Assembly: GCA_037893245.1 (NCBI GenBank)
Contig: JBAIAA010000021.1
Span: 2,170,001-2,234,000, forward strand
Direction: 5' to 3'
Length of the DNA: 64,000 nt
Origin: Crossaster papposus
Taxonomy: Eukaryota; Echinodermata; Asteroidea; Velatida; Solasteridae
Within the stretch, counting starts at the first letter, position 1. Each line of letters begins with the position of its first letter. Below the pieces are notes generated by a model. It worked only from the letters and a program-made list of their open reading frames with translations, was not told the origin of the DNA and did not search any database. Below are positions 28,465 through 38,208 of the stretch, piece by piece. Position numbers and translations under genes: made by a program.

Positions 28465-28615
28465 TATAATATTTGTTGATTTTTACTGCATGGTATTTCT
28501 TCTCTTTATAATTTTCACAAATATACTTAAATTTAATTCCATTGCCGTACATATAGCTGACGCAAGTTTGCATAGTTAATGCGTAGCAAGTGCAAAGCTG
28601 TACGGGTTTTACAAA

Positions 28616-28803
28616 GCTGACTTAGTGCTTGATGCTGACTTAGTGCTTGATGCTGACTTAGTGCTTGATGCTGACTTAGTGCTTGATGCTGACTTAGTGC
28701 TTGATGCTGACTTAGTGCTTGATGCTGACTTAGTGCTTGATGCTGACTTAGTGCTTGATGCTGACTTAGTGCTTGATGCTGACTTAGTGCTTGATGCTGA
28801 CTT
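28616..28803. repeat. 18-bp minisatellite, 10 copies
   Basis: Ten head-to-tail copies of GCTGACTTAGTGCTTGAT with no difference that I saw, then a partial copy. Since 18 is a multiple of 3, all frames stay open and give hexapeptide repeats (LDADLV on +, SQHQAL on -). I read this as non-coding. It starts about 90 bp after the tRNA array ends. Confidence 0.95.
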
Positions 28804-29895
28804 GGCACGCGCTGCTCTGACTAGGCTTGTGTAATGTTTATGCTGGCTCTTGCGTTCTGCGCAATTCGAGCGATTCACAATAACTAGAAGCTGCCGTTGG
28901 AGGCGCAAATCCTGCTATACCCGCAGTGCATCATGGGAAAAAGTCGGCATCAGTTTGAAAAACGGTATTCATTTTGCATGAACTCATCAGTTTTTACGTC
29001 TTTTTGGACGCGCACGATTAAAGTTCAATTTTTTTCTGCAAATAACAATGTTTTAATCAACGACGCTTCCGGATACATTTATATTTGTGTTGTACCTCGC
29101 GTGAACAACGAAGAATAGATATTTCACTACAGTAATATACGGAAGAAGTCGACCGTAAAGTTTAAAAGTGGCTCTTTTGAGTCAAACGCTTGGTGGCGCA
29201 CTGCATTGTGAATCGCCCGAATTAAAACAGCCCACTTAATTCCCAATTACTGTACAAACGGACCAGCACCCAGCCTTGAACTAGGTAGATCTGAGTGATC
29301 TCTCCTAGGAAAGAGCCTTAGGTTGAGAAAATTGTCGCCGCTCTATAGGTGTCCAACTTATGCTAACAGCCTTAAGTTAGCCCAGGAGTTCCCGCCTCAA
29401 TATATATTTAAATATCTCTTATACTACACAAATAAACCACAATAGAAACTGACTAGGTAAATATTTTTTTCTTGAATAATCATGCACACAAGCGCAGTAG
29501 TACATACCATGTAAAAACATGTACATTATTTATGTTCTGTTGAAATAGTCTAGAACTATATTGGGGCCTTGGCGGCTTTAAAACACTTACTGAATCCGCT
29601 TTGGAGATTCTCAAAAAGATCATGACCTTGAACGAATTGAATTTTGAAATGAGGAATACCCAGCGTTTTGGCTGCAAACGCAAGAGCATCGTCGAGTCGA
29701 TCAGCGCGCAGCAGCCATAATGACCACGCGCATACGTTAAACCCGTGTCTTACCGTTGACGGACAGAACGGTTGTTCACATCGTACTTGGACACGAAGGT
29801 GTACGCATACGCATAGGCGAACACTTTCCGACTGCCAAGGAACCATGACTATACACCCATAAAGGAAAGAATAGACCCAAACAACTCAAGTTCTA
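28804..29895. other. Unannotated DNA
   Basis: No coding frame, RNA gene or repeat that I recognise. Short frames here have no exon-like or domain features. Confidence 0.5.
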
Positions 29896-29927
29896 TTCGG
29901 GAGTCACTTTAATTTGTGACTCCCGAA
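29896..29927. repeat. 12-bp perfect hairpin
   Basis: TTCGGGAGTCAC, an 8-nt A/T loop, then its exact complement, followed by a long A run at about 29,941. Perhaps the centre or remnant of a foldback element. Confidence 0.6.
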
Positions 29928-30449
29928 AACTCGTTTTACTAAAAAAAAAAAAAATATTCAGTGCTCTTTTCGATGAACATCATCAAAACGCGTGTTAGGT
30001 ATAGCCCGGCAAATTGAGCGACACGGATTCCAGACATTTTGAACAACTTGAAATTGGGGCTTGTTATTACCCGTCCCTATATTTTAAAAACATTGGAAAT
30101 TTGCTCGGTCCCAATCCCCGGCGCCCATGCTAGCCACGGGTGCTGGGCGTGGAAAGCGGTCACGGATGCAATTTGAGCTCTGATTGGATAGATATGAAAT
30201 GGAGGTCAGCGCAGTTCCGTGGCTCAGCTGCGGTGCGTGCAATTCGAAAGGTCACAGTACGCTACGGGATCTGATTGGTCTTTGGTTGCATCGTCACGTT
30301 GAATAGCATTTGCATGATTTTAAGATAGAAGCTGATTGGACATTCTGAAATGCGATAATTCAGGAGTATGATGCAAACCAACAGTCGGTGATCTGAGATT
30401 GACCATTGAGAAATAAACATAAATTAATAGGGATAATTTGCATACGCAC
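29928..30449. other. Unannotated DNA
   Basis: A poly-A run, then moderately GC-rich DNA to about 30,300. No feature that I can support. Confidence 0.45.
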
Positions 30450-30503
30450 TCACCCCCCCCCCCCCACCCCCCCCCCCCCCCCCCCCCCACCCCCTCCTCC
30501 CCC
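30450..30503. repeat. Poly-C tract
   Basis: About 50 bases that are nearly all C, with a few A and T breaks. The - strand is a G-run able to form G-quadruplex or triplex DNA. Its length may be inexact because assemblies handle such tracts badly. Confidence 0.9.
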
Positions 30504-30751
30504 ATTCGCCTTGGATTCGCGAAGCATAGTAAAGAAAAACATAAAAACTTCAAGGATGTAAATGAAACTGCCAGTGATTAGACTCCACATGGGTGGCCAG
30601 TAGTACACATGTACAATGCAAACATGTACAATGCGGCACGCGATTTTTTTGCCCGTCAATTTGCCCGTTTCATTCGAATTGGGCGACTTGAATGGAGACC
30701 AAAGCGCGCGCTTCAATACGAATCGATTTTGATACGCGCGGAACGTGAAGA

Positions 30752-30789
30752 CCATGGAGGAATAAGAAGGCCTTCTTATTCCTCCATGG
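30752..30789. mobile_element. 38-bp palindromic mini-element with 6-bp target duplication
   Basis: A perfect palindrome of 19-bp arms, CCATGGAGGAATAAGAAGG and its complement, with no loop. Both sides carry TGAAGA (30,746-30,751 and 30,790-30,795), as expected for a 6-bp target-site duplication. Related copies lie at 39,511-39,546 and, degraded, at about 39,788 and 49,842. Confidence 0.7.
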
Positions 30790-30795
30790 TGAAGA

Positions 30796-31900
30796 CCAAC
30801 GACGTTGACAGCCATAATTCACCAAAATTAATGGATACAGTCCCTAGTTAGTTAATTGTATACAGTCCCTAGTTTTTCGTATACACGACTTGTATACCTT
30901 TTTCTATTAACACAAATTATTGGTTAATAATCTCATCTAGATAGGGTCTTATAGAAAGTCTCTATTCAAGTCGCCCCATTCCAATGAAACGGACAAATTG
31001 ACGCGTTAGTGGTACGGAAAGAAAAATCGCATGCGGCACACACTTATTACATGTAAATACGTTGCAGGGGCTTTTGGGGACCGAGGGAACATTAAAAAGT
31101 GATAGGGCGCCCTCTTTTTTGTATACTTATACATGTACATACTCTTGTGTTGCTTCAAAAACTCCATTTGCTGTTCAAAAATGTAAACATTAAACATTTT
31201 AATAATCCATGATCTTCTTTCCAATTTCATCTTTGTTCCGTAACACCACAAATTGTAAATTTTAAGCGCCTTACATTTATTGTGTGAACTCGTTTGGTTT
31301 CTCATAAGTGTAATAACAAATATATTAAAAACATTCAATATCTTGATCCTTGTTTAGGCATAATAAAATATAGACAATAAACAAAAACACTAGAGAAACA
31401 AAATAGGGGCCAGTAGGAAATGAAAAAAACCACCATTTTGGGTAGTCATCTCACACTCACAAATCTAAGTTTTAGCTCTGTGAATGTTTTATATTTCGAG
31501 AAAATAACATTCTAAGATTTCGATTTTGAACAAACTACTAATGACAATTTCCTAAAATTTGTCTCAGAGACGCATTTTTCGACTCCTTTAATAATTCTCT
31601 TTAAAATGACAGCATGCCAGAATGAATAACTGTACATGGAGTTTAAAGTCATGAATATCTTTATATCAAGTAAGTTTTGAACAATAATTGGGTTTGTTAC
31701 TTTTTAGATAGTTGCAAAAGGTATACTTTCCCTGTAAGTTTAATGATTTTTACCTTATTTGCTTTGTTTTTAGAAATTCAAAATGTTATTCACTTTTGGT
31801 GATCCACCTCCCCCCTTTCTCAAATTAGTTGCATTGGCCCCACCCCCAATTGAGTAATCAGAGCGAAACTGAAATGAAACGCGCATGGATCGGTGCGTCA
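30796..31900. other. Unannotated AT-rich DNA
   Basis: I see no gene or repeat family here. The longest open frames are low-complexity and lack splice context. Confidence 0.45.
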
Positions 31901-32123
31901 TAACATCAACTACACGTTGTTTATATTCGCGGTAGATGGAGCGTGGAATGTGTGCTATTTCACAACGCCTACGTACAGTGTACAGTTAACGCTGAACTTT
32001 ACTTTCAATCGACTTCCGTGATGTTTGGGTCTTTCCGGATCGTTATTTTACTGCTTCGTACGACAGATCTAGGGATTTACGCGGGCTGAGCGTTTCGTGG
32101 TAATGTGCCCAATCCAGAAAGAG
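31901..32123 (+). promoter_or_regulatory. Possible promoter and 5' untranslated exon of the kindlin gene
   Basis: This stretch is richer in GC than its flanks, has CpG and an ETS-like ACTTCCG, and ends in GAAAGAG before GTGAGT, a near-ideal splice donor. Joined to the acceptor at 35,817, it would form a leader exon for the coding exon at 36,027. This is inference from position and splice signals only. Confidence 0.35.
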
Positions 32124-32544
32124 GTGAGTTTTCAGATTTGTAAGGCTTTATGGGGGTTAAAACGAACAATTTGAAGGGGGCTGCAACTATTAGTGCAGAT
32201 ACATGTATGATTGATACGTACAACATGTATAGCCTGAGCTGTATGAAACAAATGATGTGCCATGCGTCACCGGGCCGTGGAGATGTATGCGTGTACGCCC
32301 ATGATGTGGGTATTTGAGTTATGTTTAATTATCCTTAACCAGTGGTGGTATGGCTAGATCTACTAGTAGTAGAATACTCGGTTTTCCTCCTTCCTCTGCG
32401 GATGAACTGTTTGATTTGATTTGATGCAGTAAACAAGATCTGTATCTGTATCAATCAATTTTTTGGGGTGGACAATTTAGGCCCAAGTTTAATTTTAAAA
32501 GTTCACTGACCTCGGTCAATTGTCTGTTGGCTGAATGATATGGA

Positions 32545-32910
32545 GTGTCGTGGCCGAGTGGTTAAGAGCGTGTGTTTTCTGTTCCACAGAGCGTGAGTTC
32601 AAATCCCGGCCGTCGACACGTGTGTCCTTAAGCAAGGCAATTAAACCACTATTGCTTCGTCCTTCAAATTGGACGTAAAGCCGTTGGTCCCGTGTGTGTG
32701 TATTGTGTATATGTATTGAACCAGGACACGCACGTAAAAAAACCCAGTTACGCTTATCGCTAAGAGAAGGGGTTCGCCCCGGTGTTTCTGGCATTTCGTT
32801 CATCCTCCTACTGGTTTCTTCAGGCTTACGAGCTACAGTGCCTTGGGCGCTTTTGAGGAATCCTCGGTTTCATTGCCGAAAAGAAATAATAATAATAATA
32901 ATAATATATT
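32545..32910 (+). mobile_element. tRNA-derived SINE with (AAT)n tail
   Basis: The 5' head looks like a tRNA-Leu/Ser gene: A box TGGCCGAGTGG at 32,551 and B box AGTTCAAATCC near 32,597. A body with GGACGTAAAGCC and a 3' tail follow, ending in about seven AAT repeats. The tail (GGTTTCTTCAGGCTTACGAG) is shared with the SINE at 45,355-45,625. The foldback element at 32,917 inserted just after its tail. Confidence 0.85.
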
Positions 32911-33130
32911 TCTTTATAGTTGCGATAATCGTAACCCTCCATCGACGGTCGAAGACCGAAGGCTTACGAGACAACTAGTGTACAAAATAGGAGATGTTGC
33001 AATTTCGACCATTTTGGCCAGACTAGTCACCAGATTTGCCGGATTTTAACCACTTTTAAACTAAGATCATGACACACATTTCAAGAACACAGATTTGATC
33101 TGCAATGTGTAATGACTCTGCTCATTACAC

Positions 33131-33292
33131 TCAAGACCAAGCTAGCCCGTTCATTTGTTCCGCGGCGTGCCGTCCGTATTATCTGGGCTTATTGAGGGCG
33201 CCCTTAATTTCTTCCCCTAAGGGCGCCCTCAATAAGCCCAGATAATACGGACGGCGCGCCGCGGAACAAATGAACGGGCTAGCTTGGTCTTG
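33131..33292. repeat. Nested palindrome, ~75-bp arms
   Basis: The arms run from 33,131 to 33,206 and back from about 33,218 to 33,292, with an ~11-bp loop and one or two mismatches. They contain GGGCGCCCT next to the loop. It lies against the inner end of the left arm of the larger foldback. Confidence 0.85.
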
Positions 33293-33303
33293 ACCAAGAC
33301 TAA

Positions 33304-33422
33304 GGCCGTGTCCGAAACGGGCTTCTAGAGCTACGGCTACGTCTATTGTCAGCCTGCTCGCGTGTATTTGTAACGGGCGAACACCTAGACAATAGCCGTA
33401 GACAAGAGATTCGGATGCGGCC
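33304..33422. mobile_element. 119-bp inverted-repeat element flanked by TAA
   Basis: The ends GGCCGTGTCCGAA and TTCGGATGCGGCC pair at 11 of 13 positions, with inner pairing (CTACGGCTA / TAGCCGTAG). TAA lies directly outside both ends, as in PIF/Harbinger 3-bp target duplications. It is nested inside the foldback. Confidence 0.7.
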
Positions 33423-33860
33423 TAAGCTAGAGAGAGAATTCTAGAAGCCCGTGCAGTGAGTCCGCAAGCGGGAATAGCCGGTTAGCGGTGTCTGTCTTTC
33501 CTTGGTTTACGCTGATTGGTCGAGATTGTTGCTAGGTTCCGAAGTGCTGTAAACCTCGTTTGGTTAGAATTTCGCTCAGTCTCTGGTAAGTTTTGGTCAT
33601 TTTTTTCCCAAAATATTTTCTCAATGATGTTTAGAGTGTTATGAGTGGAGTCATTACACATTGCAGATCAAATCTGTGTTCTTGAAATGTGTGTCATGAT
33701 CTTTAAAAGTTGTTAAAATCCGGCAAATCTGGTGACTAGTCTGGCCAAAATGGTCGAAATTGCAACATCTCCTATTTTGTACACTACATGTAGTTGTCTC
33801 GTAACCCTCCGGTCTTCGACCGTCGATGGAGGGTTACGATTATCGCAACTAATTTCTTTA

Positions 33861-34502
33861 ATGCTCGTTTCCTGCCTTCTTTTCAATTAGAATTTATTTT
33901 GCCATTTAAAACGTTAACTGTAAATTAATTGGTTTTCATTACGGTAATAATTCCATATCTGGACATCATCCGAGTTCTTGTGCAAAAAACCTAGGCTATT
34001 GTGGCACGGGCGGGCCCTGACAGAAAAGATATTGTCAAGGAGAAATGTACAAGTAGGTGTATTGAACTACCGTACATCATAAAAATTAGTGTTAAGATTA
34101 TGTATTTGGTCTAGTTTTTTCATTCCTATAAAACAGTGTACTCCAAATTTAGGCATTGTTTGCGGTAAAAATTGGGACCTGATCCTAACCTCTGTCGATA
34201 TATCGATATTACTCGAGTACTACATGTACTTGATACTATTTTGAGTTTGACATCTATATCGCTGATGTCACTTTTTTAATCGTATCGTAATACGAAACGA
34301 TCAATTTGAAGCATTTCAAATTGGATTTTCCAAGCTTTTGGGAGTGTGCACAGCCTTTGTGCATTTGTACTAAACAACTGACCAACTAATAAACGAGTGT
34401 ACAAAACAATACCAGTCGAATCATGGCACCAGACCGCACTGACTTGAAGCAGTTTCCTCGGCCTAGCTGACGATTGCAAAAATACCCTTAGGCCATCTTG
34501 TA
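33861..34502. other. Unannotated AT-rich DNA
   Basis: No feature recognised. Confidence 0.45.
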
Positions 34503-34508
34503 ATCGGT

Positions 34509-34807
34509 GGTTGTCGACTGAGGGCGCTTTGACACTCTTCCGCGCATAGTCTTGGATTCAAGTTGTCCAATACATACAGTAGTGCAGCAATACAGTGATT
34601 CACCAACGTGGGCGCCCTTTACATGAACTATTACATGTACAAAAATGTAGATTGAACACATGATGTACAAACAAAATGTGTGGGGCACCCTGAAACATTA
34701 CACTCTGTAGTACAGTGTACATGTACATGTGTACCCGGTATGTCTTGGATTCAAGACTGCTTCTGCATGGAAGAGTGTCAAAGTGCCCTATTGGTAAGTC
34801 GACAACC
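34509..34807. mobile_element. ~300-bp inverted-repeat element
   Basis: GGTTGTCGACT and GCTTTGACACTCTTCC at the left are mirrored at the right by GGAAGAGTGTCAAAG and GTCGACAACC. Arms are about 40 bp with small gaps. I could not settle the target duplication. Confidence 0.65.
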
Positions 34808-34871
34808 TGTGATGACAGACAGCTGAGTGGATATTGGTGAGCAAAATTGTCGTACATTTTGTAAGATTTAA

Positions 34872-35372
34872 AGGTAGGATACACAATTTGATTTGCAGAT
34901 ATTGAACAATTTTACTAATAAATGTGTAATTTATTGATTTATATTGCACCCATTCCATACAATACTAACTACTGTAGTAGTATTCCATACTACCGATTTA
35001 TTAGGAAAAATCTTACTTATTTGAAAGTAAATAATGATTGTAGGCATAGACACGTGTGTACACTGTAGAAAAATTATTGTGCTACATGTAGATGTCCTGT
35101 AATTGTTCCGAAAAAAGTAATTTTGATAAACAAAAAAATTATGATTGCCAGACGGCGATTGTGAAAAAAACAACCTAAGAACAACATACATGTAAGAACT
35201 ATTGCCCGACGCCGGTTCAGAACGAACGCCGTTTTACTTGCTTTTCTCAGCATCCTGATCCATGATTGTAAAACTTCGGACAGGTCAGTTAAATGATAAT
35301 TTACTATAAAATACAACCCTCCAAATCCACCCATTCATGATAATTTAAGCAGACCAATGGTGTATCCTACCT
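34872..35372 (-). mobile_element. TTAA-flanked MITE, family A
   Basis: Bounded by TTAA on both sides (34,868-34,871 and 35,373-35,376). The ends are AGGTAGGATACAC and its complement. Internal sequence matches the other family A copies in reverse orientation, with extra sequence inside (501 bp against ~360). A TTAA target duplication is typical of piggyBac-type elements; the family assignment is inferred. Confidence 0.8.
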
Positions 35373-35376
35373 TTAA

Positions 35377-35817
35377 AGGTTTGTAAGGTACCGGTACTTG
35401 AGTGGTGTGTTTATATAGTCACTTGTGTAAATGGAAGGCATTTGTGGAATGGTGTGATTGAGTTTTAACAAATCGCAGATGTTGCGCCTGTCAGAACTAG
35501 TAATTTGAAGCATTCTGCAGCAATATATTAGTAGAAAATCTCTTTTTTTTACAAAAGAAAACTTTAAAATAAATTGTTTGAGGGAATGGTATGGTACATG
35601 ATGTATGTACATTGTACTGCGTACAGGTTTTTTTTATCGTGTACTTGATGTTCTGTAATTCCAAATAAGTTTAGAAAAAAAAAATCGTTCACTTCCTGTC
35701 TGCTCCACGCACATCCTTCCTCAAATGACAGATTTGACCCTCAAAATAGCACGGCCCAACTCCAGGCTATATTAATTCCACTTTGTTTTTCTACATTTGT
35801 ACCTTCCCAATTCACAG
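35377..35817 (+). other. Probable end of leader intron with splice acceptor
   Basis: AT-rich DNA ending in a pyrimidine-rich tract and TTCACAG at 35,811-35,817, a good acceptor ahead of the coding exon. Confidence 0.4.
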
Positions 35818-36026
35818 GAAGCTTAAAATCGAGGAGTGACGTTAACCTATAAAGCAGTTTAACCAGAACCCAACCGGCCATTCTGTCACTGGAAATCTCC
35901 ATTGGAAGCCGATGGTTTCACTTTGAGTACGAGTAGGAGTCTTCGATCTGCTGGAATATTGTTGGTGGGGAACTTTTGTTTTGTTCTGTTTTGGGAAACC
36001 AGAACTTGTATTTGAATTGGTGAGGC

Positions 36027-36183
36027 ATGGATCCACACATGTACAAACTGCCTGACGGAAAATACGCGGACGGGTCATGGGAGCTAAACATTTACGTGAC
36101 AAACCTGGAGCTTGAGAAGCAGATTCGAGTCACAGGGGACCTTCATGTCGGCGGCGTCATGCTCAAACTGGTGGAGTCTCTTG
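36027..36183 (+). CDS. FERMT: Kindlin (fermitin family), first coding exon
   Basis: Encodes 52 residues plus the first base of codon 53. It opens with M, then LPDGKYADGSWEL, and ends in RVTGDLHVGGVMLKLVE, close to the N-terminal F0 region of vertebrate kindlins (kindlin-1 has RVSGDLHVGGVMLKLVE). Kindlins are FERM-domain adaptors that bind integrin beta tails and activate integrins at cell-matrix adhesions. The start is firm: strong Kozak context (G at -3 and +4) and an in-frame TGA two codons upstream. The exon ends at the donor CTTG/GTAAGA, phase 1. Its first coding intron begins near the equivalent residue in vertebrates as I recall. The next exon, expected to encode a segment like DWSDHALWW, was not found in this window. 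Confidence 0.94.
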
Positions 36184-36244
36184 GTAAGATACAGTGTGTA
36201 TGTCAGTGAGAAATGTGTGTTAATAGTGGGGTACATATGTGTGT

Positions 36245-36582
36245 GGTGCGAAATACGGTACCCTCTGGAGACATGAACACAATGTGTACAATGGAAACAA
36301 AATGTCTCCGGAGGGTAAATTTCTATAGATGAATAGGTCTCCACTGGGAATTTCACGAATTAGATTTTTGGATTTTACTTAAATTACTCAAAAACTAGGA
36401 TTAGGATGTGGGTTAGGGTTAGTGTTTGGGTTAGGGTATAATATAGGGTATATTGGGTCGAAATTTCAACCCAGGAAAAAAAGTATGGTTAAAATGGGAG
36501 CTTTTTGAAAAACGTGCTCGACTTTCTAACCATTTTGTACACGAGAACAAAGCCATGTCTCCACATTATAAAAAAATGCGAA
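36245..36582 (+). repeat. ~340-bp dispersed repeat, family C, copy 1
   Basis: Begins GGTGCGAAATACGGTACCCT and ends near AAAAATGCGAAT. Near its start CTCTGGAGAC and GTCTCCGGAG form a hairpin. Other copies: 45,882-46,220, 55,981-56,310 (-) and 58,269-58,622. No coding content. TTAGGG motifs inside are part of the repeat, not telomere. Confidence 0.85.
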
Positions 36583-37363
36583 TCAATGTACCGGCATGTG
36601 TACAGTGTCCCCACCGCATCTTGGGAAATCTACATTGTAGAAAATAGGCTTCGCTTTTTCCAGTCAGGGAAAAGTCAGGGAATTATAGAAAAAAATGCCT
36701 CAAATCAGGAAAGAGTCCGGGGAATTCAATGGTTAGTCCAAAAGAGAAAGTGGTAAAAGTGTACATGTGTACTTTGTACATCCCATGTGTAAGTCTGTTA
36801 TACATTTGTATTTTGTCTCGTGGCCAAACAGCGTATCCACTGGATGCTATGGTGGCTTTTTAGTGTGGAAATCCTAGCCAGGTCTCCATGTTCACTGCAA
36901 GAACTGGATATTTTGAAGTAATTTATTACCCTGGAATATTACAAATTCATTAGGGAAAACTTAGAGAAAAAAACTAGGGAATTTTGTCTTCATGAAATGG
37001 TCGGATCCCTGATGTGCATTATTCATTGGACTGCTGTAGGGAAAGCGGAGGAGCTGAGTATACCGTTTGACACATTTTAAATACTGAGGGGATAAACTGC
37101 TGAATGCAATGATACGATACATGTATCCAACACAATTGAAATAATGATCCAACAAACTACAATACTGTGTATTTCTGTTGCACTGTGCAGTAAACCAGTA
37201 CATACCGGTACACCAGCCTTGGCACCAAGCTGTTGTCCTGCTAAATGCAACAAAATGCAACAAAGTACAGGGACTTGTTTTGGCTGCTCAATGTAATGAT
37301 ATGCAACAACTTTAACCATTGTGCTTTCTGTTTCATTTGGGTATTATTGTTATTTGTTGGGTA
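36583..37363. other. Unannotated intronic DNA
   Basis: No feature recognised. Confidence 0.4.
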
Positions 37364-37367
37364 TTAA

Positions 37368-37617
37368 CCAGTTTGCGCCGGGATTATTTTAACATCACCA
37401 AGCCGAGGCAGGGAATTTTTTTTTTACGAAACTCGATCTGAGGCGAGTTTTAGGCTGATGGTACCGGAAAGCACACCCACACATTTTTGGCATCGCTCGC
37501 TGATGACAGACATTTCCGGCCTTGCTCGTGACGTGTTTATGCGTCATCTGTTGTGAATCTAGGAAGAACTTTGCGTGTATACCGGTACTTACCGGTACGT
37601 CCTCTGGCGGGAATTGG
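37368..37617 (-). mobile_element. TTAA-flanked MITE, family B
   Basis: TTAA on both sides (37,364-37,367 and 37,618-37,621). The left end is CCAGTTTGCGCCGG; the right end is partly decayed. The interior matches the copies at 38,209 and 38,728 in reverse. Confidence 0.8.
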
Positions 37618-38208
37618 TTAAGAAGATTTAGACTGACACTGACCAAAAGAGCAATGTACATTGTACAGTATACCAGTACATGTACAAATGTAGAATTGTT
37701 TGTATTGCCAATGAATGGGCTGTACCCAGCCCATCACTTTTTTTCTTACACATCACCTGAATCCTGCAAGGATTGAAGGGATTGATGAAGACTAATATTT
37801 TAACGTTTTATTAACAAGCAAATAAAGAAAATTATATACATTTTTAATTTCAATTTATATGTAGGTCCTTTCCAGGAAATAAATTTTGTTACATGCAATA
37901 CATACGGTAGATCAATAAATACTTAATTACATAAAATTTAATTAAATCTATTACTCAATTACAAATGTATTAAATAACCTTTGTAATATTTTACAAGCAA
38001 GATGACCAAAAACAATATTTTAGTATATTGGTCTAAATTGAACTGTTCTGGATTGCGAAATGAAGATCAGAACCAGGTTGTTGGTTAGCGTCAATGCTGG
38101 TCATTAGGAATGCGTATGGAAAAAAGGACAAATGGCTCTTACCAACTGAAATCTCCTACCACTACTACATGTACGTAAAAAGCAGTTTGAAATACCGGTA
38201 AGTGTTAA

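Larger units (their letters stand above)
1..28527 (+). repeat. Giant tandem array of 184 tRNA-Ala genes
   Basis: Head-to-tail repeat of about 155 bp, each unit holding one 73-nt tRNA gene and an ~82-bp AT-rich spacer. The gene folds as a full cloverleaf: acceptor GGGGGAT with ATCTTCC, D stem GCTC/GAGC, anticodon stem CTCGC/GCGAG, T stem CCGGG/CCCGG and A73. Linear numbering equals standard tRNA numbering. G3:U70, the known determinant for alanyl-tRNA synthetase, is present, with a second wobble pair at 4:69. T-loop base 54 is A, as in insect alanine tRNAs. The AGC and TGC types differ at bases 34, 40 and 45. I count 128 AGC, 54 TGC and 2 TAC genes. TGC genes sit between their own spacer types: the spacer before them has TGTATGGC and TCTAAAATA, while the others have TGCATGGT and TCACAAATA. 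The array continues left of the window and ends in a partial spacer before 28,528. Confidence 0.97.
32917..33851. mobile_element. Foldback element with ~217-bp inverted arms (MULE-like)
   Basis: The ends are TAGTTGCGATAATCG and its exact complement, and the arms (32,917-33,133 and about 33,635-33,851) match closely along their length. Direct repeats ATTTCTTTA at 32,908-32,916 and 33,852-33,860 form a 9-bp target duplication. Long inverted arms with a 9-bp duplication fit Mutator-like non-autonomous elements. The centre holds two further inverted-repeat structures. Confidence 0.85.

Noticed and set aside
1-28527. CRISPR-like pattern of conserved repeats and spacers
   Set aside because: The spacers are themselves near-identical and the repeats fold as tRNA; the context is animal DNA with no cas genes.
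1-28527. Pure assembly artefact
   Set aside because: Not proven either way, but matching blocks carry private changes (for example G2T in unit 165, C63T in unit 100, a 6-bp spacer insertion near 27,590), which argues for real, separately evolving copies.
28533-28908. Hexapeptide-repeat proteins over the minisatellite
   Set aside because: An 18-bp repeat stays open in every frame. There is no start context, and the flanks are non-coding.
30320-30815. Glycine-rich protein on the minus strand
   Set aside because: The glycine run is just the poly-C tract read in reverse.
36380-36450. Interstitial telomere repeats (TTAGGG words)
   Set aside because: The words are irregular and recur at the same place in every copy of the family C repeat.
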